The notes beneath the pieces were generated by a model. That model had not been told where the DNA came from. It did not search any database and was given only the letters and a program-made list of their open reading frames with translations. A stretch of DNA of 64,000 nucleotides from Methanosarcina barkeri MS (lineage in GTDB: Archaea; Halobacteriota; Methanosarcinia; Methanosarcinales; Methanosarcinaceae). Positions 38,278-46,571 of this stretch are shown here, in pieces (position 1 is the first letter of the stretch; every line of letters begins with the position of its first letter). The position numbers and the translations under genes are program-made. The DNA lies in NCBI RefSeq assembly GCF_000970025.1, contig NZ_CP009528.1, positions 1,413,168-1,477,167 of the forward strand. Direction: 5' to 3'.

Positions 38278-40461
38278 ATGAAGTCCTTACCAATCTTTTT
38301 AATACTCATTTTCTTTCTCACGTCTACTGCTTCTGCAACAGTTACTGTATTCCCAACCCCTCTTGGTGCAGGAAATCCTCCAGCAACAGCCCGGGTAAAC
38401 TGCTCCTGCGGGAATAGTTATATTGATTATACAGCGGTAGCAGTTTCAAGTGATCCACGAACAGTACAATTTAAGGATCTCTCAAAAGGTAATGAGACAT
38501 ATGTCAGATGGAACTTTGGAGATGGAACCTCTCTCGAAGGCACAAATATTACTCCATCACTAAAAAATCCGGTACATACGTTTTCAAAGAATGGCTATTA
38601 TATTAGTTGTATGACCACCAGGAATAGTTGTTGTGGTCAGAAGTTATGGGTTCATATGACTATTATTATTACTGACGAAAACACGACAGTGCCTTTTAAA
38701 GCTCCAATTGCTACTTTTTCGGCAGCTCCAACTTCAGGAGAAGCTCCACTAAAGGTTCAGTTTACTGACAAAAGTACACCATTTCCATATACTGATAAGA
38801 ATACAGGAATTTCAACTTCATGGAAATGGAGTTTTGGAGATAGCACATATTCAACAGTTCAATATCCTGCACACACTTACAGTAAAGCAGGGAACTATAC
38901 TGTCAGCTTAACAGTAAAAAATGCTATGGGTAGTGACACTAAAACAATAAAGAACTATATTGTTGCAAACGAGTTGAAAGCTCCAGTTGCTGCTTTTTCG
39001 GCATCCCAAACTTCAGGGAAAGCACCTTTAACTGTAAAATTTACTGACAAGAGCGCAGGATCACCAGCTTCATGGAAATGGAGCTTTGGAGACGGTTCAA
39101 GTTCATTCGCTCAGAATCCAACGCATAAGTATTCAAAAGCAGGAAAATATACCGTTAGCTTAACAGTCAAGAATGCTAGAGGCAGTAATACAGTAACAAA
39201 AACATACTATATAACAGTGATAGATAAACCTACTGCTGCATTCTCTGCGTCTCCAACTTCAGGAAAAACACCTTTAACTGTAAAATTTACTGACAAGAGC
39301 ACAGGAATTCCGACGAAATGGCAATGGAGTTTTGGAGACGGTTCAAGTTCATTCGCTCAGAATCCGGTTCACAAGTATTCAAAAGCAGGAAAATATACCG
39401 TTAGCTTAACAGTAAAGAACGCTAAAGGCAGTGACACTAAAACAATAAAGAACTATATTGTTGCAAACGAGTTGAAAGCTCCAGTTGCTGCTTTTTCAGC
39501 ATCCCAAACTTCAGGAAAAACACCTTTAACTGTAAAATTTACTGACAAGAGCACAGGAATTCCGACGAAATGGCAATGGAGTTTTGGAGATGGGTCAAGG
39601 TCATTCTCTCAGAATCCAACGCATAAGTATTCAAAAGCAGGGAAATATACCGTTAGCTTAACAGTAAAGAATGCTAGAGGCAGTAACACGGTAACAAAAA
39701 CAGACTCTATAACAGTGATAGATAAACCCACTGCTGCATTCTCTGCGTCTCCGACTTCAGGAAAAACACCTTTAACTGTAAAATTTACTGACAAGAGTAC
39801 AGGAATTCCGACGAAATGGCAATGGAGCTTTGGAGACGGTTCAAGTTCATTCGTTCAGAATCCAACACATAAGTATTCAAAAGCAGGAAAATATACCGTT
39901 AGCTTAACAGCAAAGAATGCTAGAGGCAGTAATACAGTAACAAAAAAATACTATATAACAGTGATAGATAAACCCACTGCTGTATTCTCTGCGTCTCCGA
40001 CTTCAGGAAAAACACCTTTAACTGTAAAATTTACTGACAAGAGCACAGGAATTCCGACGAAATGGCAATGGAGTTTTGGAGATGGGTCAAGGTCATTCTC
40101 TCAGAATCCAACGCATAAGTATTCAAAAGCAGGAAAATATACCGTTAGCTTAACAGTAAAGAATGCTAGAGGCATTAACACGGTAACAAAAACAGACTCT
40201 ATAACAGTGATAGATAAACCCACTGCTGCATTCTCTGCGTCTCCGACTTCAGGAAAAACACCTTTAACTGTAAAATTTACTGACAAGAGCACAGGAATTC
40301 CGACGAAATGGCAATGGAGTTTTGGAGACGGTTCAAGTTCATTCTCTCAGAATCCGGTTCACAAGTATTCAAAAGCAGGAAAATATACCGTTAGCTTAAC
40401 AGTAAAGAACGCTAAAGGCAGTGACACTAAAACTATGTCTGAGTATATCGTAGTATCCTAA
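38278..40461 (+). CDS. Secreted protein with eight PKD domains
   Basis: This 727-residue protein has a signal peptide (MKSLPIFLILIFFLTSTASA) followed by a short Cys-containing segment (NCSCGNSY) and eight PKD domains. The first is divergent and Cys-rich (NSCCGQ). Domains 3-8 are nearly identical to one another, even at the DNA level, and alternate between two types of linker (TVIDKPT and VANELKAP). No membrane anchor follows the last domain. A TATA-like TTTAATATATCC lies 20-30 bp upstream and no ribosome-binding site is evident, so the mRNA may be leaderless. It is probably a cell-surface or matrix protein. Confidence 0.9.
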   Translation: MKSLPIFLILIFFLTSTASATVTVFPTPLGAGNPPATARVNCSCGNSYIDYTAVAVSSDPRTVQFKDLSKGNETYVRWNFGDGTSLEGTNITPSLKNPVHTFSKNGYYISCMTTRNSCCGQKLWVHMTIIITDENTTVPFKAPIATFSAAPTSGEAPLKVQFTDKSTPFPYTDKNTGISTSWKWSFGDSTYSTVQYPAHTYSKAGNYTVSLTVKNAMGSDTKTIKNYIVANELKAPVAAFSASQTSGKAPLTVKFTDKSAGSPASWKWSFGDGSSSFAQNPTHKYSKAGKYTVSLTVKNARGSNTVTKTYYITVIDKPTAAFSASPTSGKTPLTVKFTDKSTGIPTKWQWSFGDGSSSFAQNPVHKYSKAGKYTVSLTVKNAKGSDTKTIKNYIVANELKAPVAAFSASQTSGKTPLTVKFTDKSTGIPTKWQWSFGDGSRSFSQNPTHKYSKAGKYTVSLTVKNARGSNTVTKTDSITVIDKPTAAFSASPTSGKTPLTVKFTDKSTGIPTKWQWSFGDGSSSFVQNPTHKYSKAGKYTVSLTAKNARGSNTVTKKYYITVIDKPTAVFSASPTSGKTPLTVKFTDKSTGIPTKWQWSFGDGSRSFSQNPTHKYSKAGKYTVSLTVKNARGINTVTKTDSITVIDKPTAAFSASPTSGKTPLTVKFTDKSTGIPTKWQWSFGDGSSSFSQNPVHKYSKAGKYTVSLTVKNAKGSDTKTMSEYIVVS

Positions 40462-40490
40462 AAATTAATACCTTAAGTTGAAAAACAATA

Positions 40491-40608
40491 TAGGACTTAC
40501 GAGGTTGAACTAAGAAATCAATAGCATGAAACCCTCAACTGTCTACACCTTTAACCTATTGGCAAAGTTAATTGTGCTTGATTTTGTACTTTGAGTGCGT
40601 AAGTCCTA
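40491..40608. mobile_element. Second type of MITE-like element
   Basis: 118 bp bounded by TAGGACTTACG and its complement CG(T)AAGTCCTA, with extended partial pairing inward (AAATCAA). No coding sequence. It lies 30 bp after the PKD gene. Confidence 0.7.
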
Positions 40609-40671
40609 CAATAAAACGGAGACTTTTTTATTGCATCGGGATCTTGAAGGGTCACGAGTAACCTATTCGTC

Positions 40672-40792
40672 ACAGGCTGTCCGGGAATTGTCTCCAGTAA
40701 TAAAATAATTCCTTCTTTTTTGATTCAAAGGTCTTATTTGCTTTCTTTTTAGCACTTTTTTATTACTAACAATAATTGCTGGACAGCCTGTT
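40672..40792. mobile_element. MITE-like element, copy 3 of family
   Basis: 121 bp with ends ACAGGCTGTCCGGGAATT and, complemented, AACAGGCTGTCCAGCAATTA. Its complement matches 37964-38080 throughout, including AAAAGTGCTAAAAA and TCAAAAAAGAAGG in the middle, so the two copies flank the PKD gene in inverted orientation. Confidence 0.8.
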
Positions 40793-40916
40793 TAGGTTGG
40801 GGTGGCCGCCCGCAATTTGATTTTTAGGCTAGAAGTGGTTTTGTCAGCAGTATTCATTCAATTAACTCCCCTCTATTGCGGGAGTTACAGCATGTAACTA
40901 TTTTTCAGATAAGCTC

Positions 40917-41576
40917 TCATTTAGCAACGCGTCCTAATATGTAGCTTACAGAGAGGAAGACGGCAATAGCAAGAATAGCGTAAATGGCAAAAAGCAAAAG
41001 TGAACCGTACTTACTCAGGATAGGATTTGTGTTATTTATCTGCTCGTTTGTCGGATACATAATGTCCTGCTTGTCATTGCTGTGATCCAAACCCAGAGCA
41101 TGCCCCAATTCATGTTTTGCAATGGCGAGCATTGCAGTATCACTATATGGGACCCATTTTCCCCATTGAGAAAATCCAACTCCAAGCGTTATGTCTACGC
41201 GTATAAATCGCCCATTGACAATATATGGAATGGCATCACCTGCAACTCTAGGAGGAACACCCTGTTCTTTCTGAAGGTCTTCGACCCATCTTATTCTGAT
41301 ATCAGCTTTTTCGGAATCCACAATTTTAAAAACAGGGGTGTAATCCAGTTTTCCATTTCCTCCTTCTGCCCAGTAATTCAGAGCTTTTTGTACCTGTGTG
41401 TAATAGGTAGGACTATAATGTGGAGGAACACTTTTGTTATCTATATATACGGTGATAGGAGAATGATCCCAGGGATGATCTACAATTCTTGGATAATTAA
41501 ACTCCGAAGCTGCCGGAGCAATGGGCAAAATAAGTACCGTCAACAACAGTAAAAAGAGTAATCTTATTCCATGCAT
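40917..41576 (-). CDS. Membrane-anchored matrixin-like zinc metalloprotease
   Basis: This 219-residue protein has a signal peptide (1 to about 24), an extracellular catalytic domain with the zinc site H155-E-x-x-H159-x-x-G-x-x-H165 (HELGHALGLDH) and a Met-turn (IMYPT, Met173), and a C-terminal transmembrane helix (about 192-215). This is the metzincin arrangement of family M10. The domain (about 150 residues) is short but complete. It could process the surface or PKD proteins; this is inference from location. Its 3' end faces a MITE. Confidence 0.88.
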   Translation of the reverse strand: MHGIRLLFLLLLTVLILPIAPAASEFNYPRIVDHPWDHSPITVYIDNKSVPPHYSPTYYTQVQKALNYWAEGGNGKLDYTPVFKIVDSEKADIRIRWVEDLQKEQGVPPRVAGDAIPYIVNGRFIRVDITLGVGFSQWGKWVPYSDTAMLAIAKHELGHALGLDHSNDKQDIMYPTNEQINNTNPILSKYGSLLLFAIYAILAIAVFLSVSYILGRVAK

Positions 41577-41726
41577 ACTGTTTCGGGTAATATGAATCTG
41601 CCTCCATATTATTATTAAATGATCCTTATTAATATGATCCTGAGAATTAATAAGATATTATCAACAAAACGCAATTAAAAGCAATTGCTGATCTACACAG
41701 GAACTAAGAGCAATCTGCAAAGAAGA

Positions 41727-41889
41727 AAAGTGAGACTATTGATCTGACTTTATTCTCTCTTTTTGCTTGCTAACCAATTTAAAAGTGAGACAATTGATCT
41801 GACTTCAGTCTCTCTTTTTGTTTGTTAACCAATTTAAAAGTGAGACATTAATCTGACTTCAGTCTCTCTTTTTGTTTGTTAACCAATTT
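41727..41889. repeat. 54-bp tandem repeat, 3 units, reaching into a gene end
   Basis: Units at 41727-41780, 41781-41835 and 41836-41889 (AAAAGTGAGAC...CTCTCTTTTTG...TAACCAATTT). The third unit contains the last codons and stop of the neighbouring minus-strand gene, so that gene's 3' end and its GAGAC/GTCTC hairpin with adjacent T-run have been triplicated. Confidence 0.9.
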
Positions 41890-42419
41890 GATTCGCTGTT
41901 CACAGAGGTCACTTCGCCTATGGTTTTCGTTTGTTCCCCTTCACTACTCCCTTTGCTAATATGTGAACGTACTTTCATGAAGTAAGCCAGGGCTGCAATG
42001 GGCAGGGCATAGCCTATTCCATATACTGCCAAATCTGTCTCTTGCGGTTCAAAGATAACGCTCAAGAAATTAACTCCCAGTACGACAATAGTAAGCCCCA
42101 CGAGGTTTAATTCTAGCTCTTCGATATTGTTTACTTTTACCCATTCTGGTAAAGGTAGCGGCTGTATAAACAACTGGTATAGCCCGAAAGATGTAAGGAA
42201 AAGCACCGTACCGACTAAAAAGAGGTGTACAGTCTCCACAATTTCAACAATGATACTCTTCTCTGGACCTTCTTCTGATATTCCGTTAATGAGTTCTCCA
42301 ATGAAATGAATAATATCTATGCCGCCTTTAACAAATAAGACGCAGGCAGCAATCGCCAGCCCTATCACTGGAATCAACACAAAAAAACGCATTCCTGCAA
42401 TGAATTTTACAACTTTCAT
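41859..42419 (-). CDS. YqhA/UPF0114-like membrane protein
   Basis: This 186-residue protein has four predicted transmembrane helices (about 10-35, 60-85, 108-125, 135-150) and the family's RFFVLIPVIGLA start. UPF0114 proteins are found in bacteria and some archaea; no function is established. A good ribosome-binding site (AGGAG) precedes the ATG. The C-terminal ~30 residues are hydrophilic and the last nine lie in a tandem repeat. Confidence 0.8.
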   Translation of the reverse strand: MKVVKFIAGMRFFVLIPVIGLAIAACVLFVKGGIDIIHFIGELINGISEEGPEKSIIVEIVETVHLFLVGTVLFLTSFGLYQLFIQPLPLPEWVKVNNIEELELNLVGLTIVVLGVNFLSVIFEPQETDLAVYGIGYALPIAALAYFMKVRSHISKGSSEGEQTKTIGEVTSVNSESNWLTNKKRD

Positions 42420-42484
42420 TGGCAGACTCCTGTTTTAAGGAATTTAATAAAAAAGTCTAACCTATCCTTCTTCAATGTAACTTC

Positions 42485-43012
42485 TCAATCATGGGCCATC
42501 TGGTCGAGAGCAGCTGCTATCGCCAGGATAAGTGCACTGTCCTGTCCGGGCTCAATCTCCACACCATAAGTATCTCTTATCCGGAACCATCTTTTTGAGA
42601 CCTCTGCGACTTTTTCCCTCCCGGCTTCAATCTTATACTCATGGTCTAAAATATTACCCCGGACATCCATCTCAGGTCCATCTACGACTTCAACTTTCCA
42701 GCGGTCGCGAAGAGGTGAGATCAGAGCTTTTTTGATCGTTGCAACTGTTTTTCCATCCGCATCCTGGACGCCCATCGTATCCTTTATCCTGAGAAGTTTC
42801 TCCTGGAGTTTGTATACCTCATTACCCTGCTCATCCTTGATAATCAGGGTATCACGCAGGCGGAGAGCTTTGCCGTCCACATAGAATTCCCTTTTTCCAG
42901 TTTCGTTTTCTATCCGGTAGTCGTCTCCTATAGAAACAAGTTTTTCATGCATTTTGTAGCGTTGTATGCTTTCTTCTCCACGGCCCTTGAGACCGCCCAT
43001 GATTCGTCTCAT
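42485..43012 (-). CDS. LURP-one-related (Tubby-like) protein
   Basis: I prefer the ATG at 43012 (GGAGTGAT upstream), giving 175 residues. From about residue 20 it shows repeated beta-hairpin units with the family's rhythm: KLVSIGDDYRIENETG, KALRLRDTLIIKDEQG, KLLRIKDTMGVQDADG, VSKRWFRIRDTYGVEI. LURP-one proteins form a 12-stranded barrel around a helix; the C-terminal ILAIAAALDQMAHD fits that helix. Function is unknown, perhaps membrane or lipid related. Confidence 0.85.
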   Translation of the reverse strand: MRRIMGGLKGRGEESIQRYKMHEKLVSIGDDYRIENETGKREFYVDGKALRLRDTLIIKDEQGNEVYKLQEKLLRIKDTMGVQDADGKTVATIKKALISPLRDRWKVEVVDGPEMDVRGNILDHEYKIEAGREKVAEVSKRWFRIRDTYGVEIEPGQDSALILAIAAALDQMAHD

Positions 43013-43015
43013 CAA

Positions 43016-43380
43016 TAATCACTCCTTTTGTTTACTACATTTACGTACCTTTGAAGGCAGCTTATTTATTCTGTTATTAAATTAGGGAAGATTATACTGT
43101 TAGCTTACCGGCCCCAACAACCTGTGACACTGGGCCTTGTTTCCAATTATAGTCTAAGCTATGGCTCTCTTCAGGCTGCCCAGAAATTTTCCCCCACATA
43201 AATAAATGAATAAATATGCAGTACTAAATATGTATTATTTTATAATTTTAAAATTTATAATATAAATGAACTTCGTTTTACAAACTGCAGTTAAGCTGCC
43301 AGCTATTGATTTCTTATATTCCCATTTTTTATTACATCCTCATTTCCCGCAGATTTCTATTTCAGATAAAGCTTTAACCT
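43016..43380. other. Intergenic region, nothing recognised
   Basis: About 360 bp between the LURP-one-like gene and the broken sulfatase. AT-rich in its middle, with no frame or repeat seen. Confidence 0.45.
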
Positions 43381-44953
43381 TCAGGTGCTTCCGATTCCCT
43401 GCAAAAGCTTATCCATTATCTGATCAACTGTAAAGCTTGCCGCTTTCTGGCGTGGAGGAAATTCTTTGAATGTCTCCAGAAAATCTGCCACAACACCCTG
43501 GGATGGCACCAGCAGGAACGCGTGGTCCAGTAACCAGTCATAGTAGGTGTTTGAGGTCTGATCCGCCCTCTCATAAGGGTCTGTACGCAGGTTGAATATT
43601 TTCGGTATTCGCAGCGGGACAAAAGGTTCAGCCCATACCTGTAATGTACCGGTAGCGCGCTGCTCCATAAAGACCATTTTCCAGTTGTCATACCTGGAGC
43701 TACCAGGATACCTGTAATGTACCGGTAGCGCGCTGCTCCATAAAGACCATTTTCCAGTTGTCATACCTGGAGCTACCAGGTCTCCATCGTCAGAGAAGTA
43801 AAAGAACCCGATACGTGGAGATTTTTCCTCTTTCCCGGTCAGGTAAGGAAGCAGGTTATAGCCATCAAGATGCACTTTGAAAGTTTTGTCCTCTGCCTTG
43901 TAGCCTTTTTTGAGCTTTTCCTTGATATCCGGCTCTCCGGCTGCTGCAAGCAAAGTGGGCAGCCAGTCAAGATGGCTCACAATCTCGTTAGAAACCATGC
44001 CTGCCGGAATCTTGCCAGGCCAGCGCATTACTTCAGGCACGCGGAAAGCTCCCTCTCAGCAGGAATTTATCTCATTGCGGAATGGGGTCAGGCTGCATCG
44101 GGCCAGGTATTCATATTGGGTCCATTGTCTGTGCTGTAGACAACGATAGTGTCTTCTGCAATGCCCAAGTTCGTCCGGCAAATTCAAAATTACTCCCACC
44201 TGCCAGTCATGTTCAATCATGCGGTCATGGTATTCCGATTGCCAGCGCCCGGACTGCCCCTTAATCCTCTGGAATATGTACCCTGAATGCATCCAGGGTG
44301 TATTTAACCAGACAAAAAACGGTTTTCCAGCCGCATGCTTGCGTTTGATAAAATCAATGGCCGCATCCAGAAATTCCAGATCTACGGTTTCCATGCGTTT
44401 TCTGGTCAGCGGGCCGGTGTCCTCGATGCGACCGTCGGCATAGCTGTGGATTACACCCCTTGGGCCATAGTTTTTCCGGAAATTGGGATAATCTTTCTCA
44501 GAGGGATAGTCAGGTTTTTCCGGTTCCTCTTCAGCATTCAGGTGGTAGAGATTGCCATAAAATTCATCGAAACCATGGTTAGTGGGCAGATATTCGTCCA
44601 GGTCTCCAAAATGGTTCTTTCCAAACTGTCCTGTGGCATAACCCAGCGGTTTCAGCAGTTCGGCGATTGTAGGGTCTTCGGGATGAATTCCCTCTCTGGC
44701 TCCTGGTATTCCCACCTTGCTCAATCCTGTACAATACGCTCTGTCCTGTGATGAAAGCTGCTATCCCAGCAGTACAGCTCTGTTTCCAGTAAGAGTCTGT
44801 AAATCTGATACCTTCGTTTGCTATCCTGTCAATGTTTGGTGTTCTATATCTCATCAGCCCATCGCTGTAGCAGCTAAGGTTGGTGATTCCGATGTCATCT
44901 CTCCAGATGACCAGTATATTTGGTTTCTTTTCTTCCATTCTTATTCCCTCCAA
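43381..44953 (-). pseudogene. Broken arylsulfatase
   Basis: Three minus-strand frames together make one sulfatase of about 520 residues: an N-terminal piece ([20 protein letters not shown], metal-binding Asp pair), a middle piece ([20 protein letters not shown], then FFVWLNTPWMH) and a C-terminal piece (MRWPGKIPAGMVSNEIVSHL, FNLRTDPYE). Frameshifts lie near 44710, 44180 and 44050. The formylglycine site reads C60-T-A-G-I instead of C-x-(A/P)-x-R, so the conserved Arg is lost too. A 73-bp tandem duplication (43635-43780) disturbs the C-terminal part. It lies downstream of the maturase gene and was probably once its second substrate. Confidence 0.88.
43635..43780. repeat. 73-bp tandem duplication inside the broken sulfatase
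   Basis: 43635-43707 and 43708-43780 are identical apart from a base or two. Because 73 is not a multiple of three, the same DNA is read in two frames (MTTGKWSLWSS, then RYDNWKMVFMEQR); only the second reading matches sulfatases. Confidence 0.95.
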
Positions 44954-45103
44954 ATAGAATGGTTTATGGCTCGGTCGTTTATGGCTCGGTCGGCAATTTA
45001 AAGCAACCTTCCGAAATTTGATAGATAAAGTTAATTTTTTTCTTCGCTATACCCCGTTTATCTCACAATCGCATAATTTATCCATACTGCGGAACCCTTT
45101 GCT

Positions 45104-46420
45104 TTACCTAATTCTCGTTTCTCCTTTCGCGTTAGTTTTCCTTAGACCATGACAACGTTTAAACTTTCGGCCGCTGCCACAGGGACAGGGATCATTGCGC
45201 CCTGCCCGGGAGAAAGCATCTTCCAGAGCCATAATTCTCATAACTTCCGAAACCGGATAACCCCTGCGAATTAAGCCGGTCAGAATCTGTATCGGAAAGT
45301 CGATATGTCGGAAGAAAGCTTTCCAGCCCTCGCATAGGTAGTTCAGTCCGGTTTCTCCGGCAGGAGTGGTAAGGAAGCGGTTTTTAGGGCATTCTCCCTG
45401 GCAGGCAAAAAGTACCTCACATTCCCGGCATACCTGTGGGAGATTGTCGCGTTTGTTCTGTCCGAACCTGTACTGCTTTTCCAAAGCAGCAAGCTCAGAA
45501 ATCTCTTTTTCCATAATATTGCCAAGCAGGTAGTCCGGTTCCACAAAATGGTCGCATGAGTAAAGATCGCCATTGTGCTCCAGAGCAAGCCCAGTACCGC
45601 ACGTTTCCTCAAAAACGCACATTCCTGAAGGCATACCTAGCCATTTGCGTGCAGAAGCTTCAAAAGTTTGCACGAATACCTTTCCCACATCGTTTCTTAC
45701 CCACTCGTCAAAAATGCGGCTCAAGAAACTGCCAAACTGCTCTGGCTGCACAGAACGGTCCGAAACTGTGTCTCCTCTCTGATAAAGAGTATGCCCCTTT
45801 TCATTGATTCGCTCTACAACCGGAATAAACTGCATCCAGTCTGTCCCTACTTCATCCCGAAGGAAGTGGTAGACTTCAAGTGGATAATCGGCATTGGCTC
45901 TATTTACTGTGGTCAGGACATTGTATTCAACGCCGTGTTTTTGCAGCAATCGAAGCCCCTTCATGACCTGGTCGAAAGTTCCATTCCCTTTTTTGCCCAC
46001 CCTATAGGTGTCGTGCAATTCACGAGGACCGTCGATGCTGATCCCTATAAGAAAATTGTTTTCCTTAAAAAACCGGCACCATTCGTCATCCAGCAGCGTG
46101 CCGTTTGTCTGCATCGTGTTTTCGAAAGTCAGGCCAGGCTTTCTGTATTTTTCCTGCAGTTCTATTGCACGCCGATAAAATTCAACTCCCATAAGCGTGG
46201 GTTCCCCTCCCTGCCAGGCGACGGTTACCTGCGAGCTTTGGTGAGCTGTGATGAGTTGCCGGATGTAGTTTTCCAGAACTTCATCTGACATGCGGAACTT
46301 GCTGCCTGGGTAGAGTGCTTCTTTAGTCAGGAAGAAGCAGTAGGAGCAGGCAAGGTTGCAAATTGCTCCTGTTGGCTTTGCCAGCACATGAATTCTGGGA
46401 GGCAGATAGTTTTGTGTCAT
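45104..46420 (-). CDS. Anaerobic sulfatase-maturating radical SAM enzyme (anSME)
   Basis: This 438-residue enzyme has the radical SAM motif C21-x3-C25-x2-C28 (CNLACSYC) followed by WQGGEPTLMG, and a Cys-rich SPASM region (CGTGLALEHNGDLYSCDHF, then CRECEVLFACQGECPKNR) that binds two further Fe-S clusters. It converts the active-site Cys or Ser of sulfatases to formylglycine without oxygen. The last ~25 residues form a SEC-C-type zinc motif (DPCPCGSGRKFKRCHG), which is extra to the core family. It lies 151 bp downstream of a Cys-type sulfatase gene on the same strand, its likely substrate. Confidence 0.93.
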   Translation of the reverse strand: MTQNYLPPRIHVLAKPTGAICNLACSYCFFLTKEALYPGSKFRMSDEVLENYIRQLITAHQSSQVTVAWQGGEPTLMGVEFYRRAIELQEKYRKPGLTFENTMQTNGTLLDDEWCRFFKENNFLIGISIDGPRELHDTYRVGKKGNGTFDQVMKGLRLLQKHGVEYNVLTTVNRANADYPLEVYHFLRDEVGTDWMQFIPVVERINEKGHTLYQRGDTVSDRSVQPEQFGSFLSRIFDEWVRNDVGKVFVQTFEASARKWLGMPSGMCVFEETCGTGLALEHNGDLYSCDHFVEPDYLLGNIMEKEISELAALEKQYRFGQNKRDNLPQVCRECEVLFACQGECPKNRFLTTPAGETGLNYLCEGWKAFFRHIDFPIQILTGLIRRGYPVSEVMRIMALEDAFSRAGRNDPCPCGSGRKFKRCHGLRKTNAKGETRIR

Positions 46421-46571
46421 TCAGTATTTTCCTCCCTGCGTCGGAATAACTAGATATAACGTACAGCGCGTTACCGGCAAAAACGTTCTAGAACCTGTGG
46501 GCCTTGATGATAATAATTCTCCCTCTTTCTAAATAACTGGGAGTCCCCTGGTTCCTGGGATGTATTTCCGT

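Noticed and set aside
39609-40292. Repeated short minus-strand frames inside the second PKD gene
   Set aside because: Shadows of near-identical PKD repeats on the coding strand.
44335-44751. 138-codon plus-strand frame opposite the broken sulfatase
   Set aside because: Antisense to clear sulfatase coding sequence and lacking any recognisable domain.
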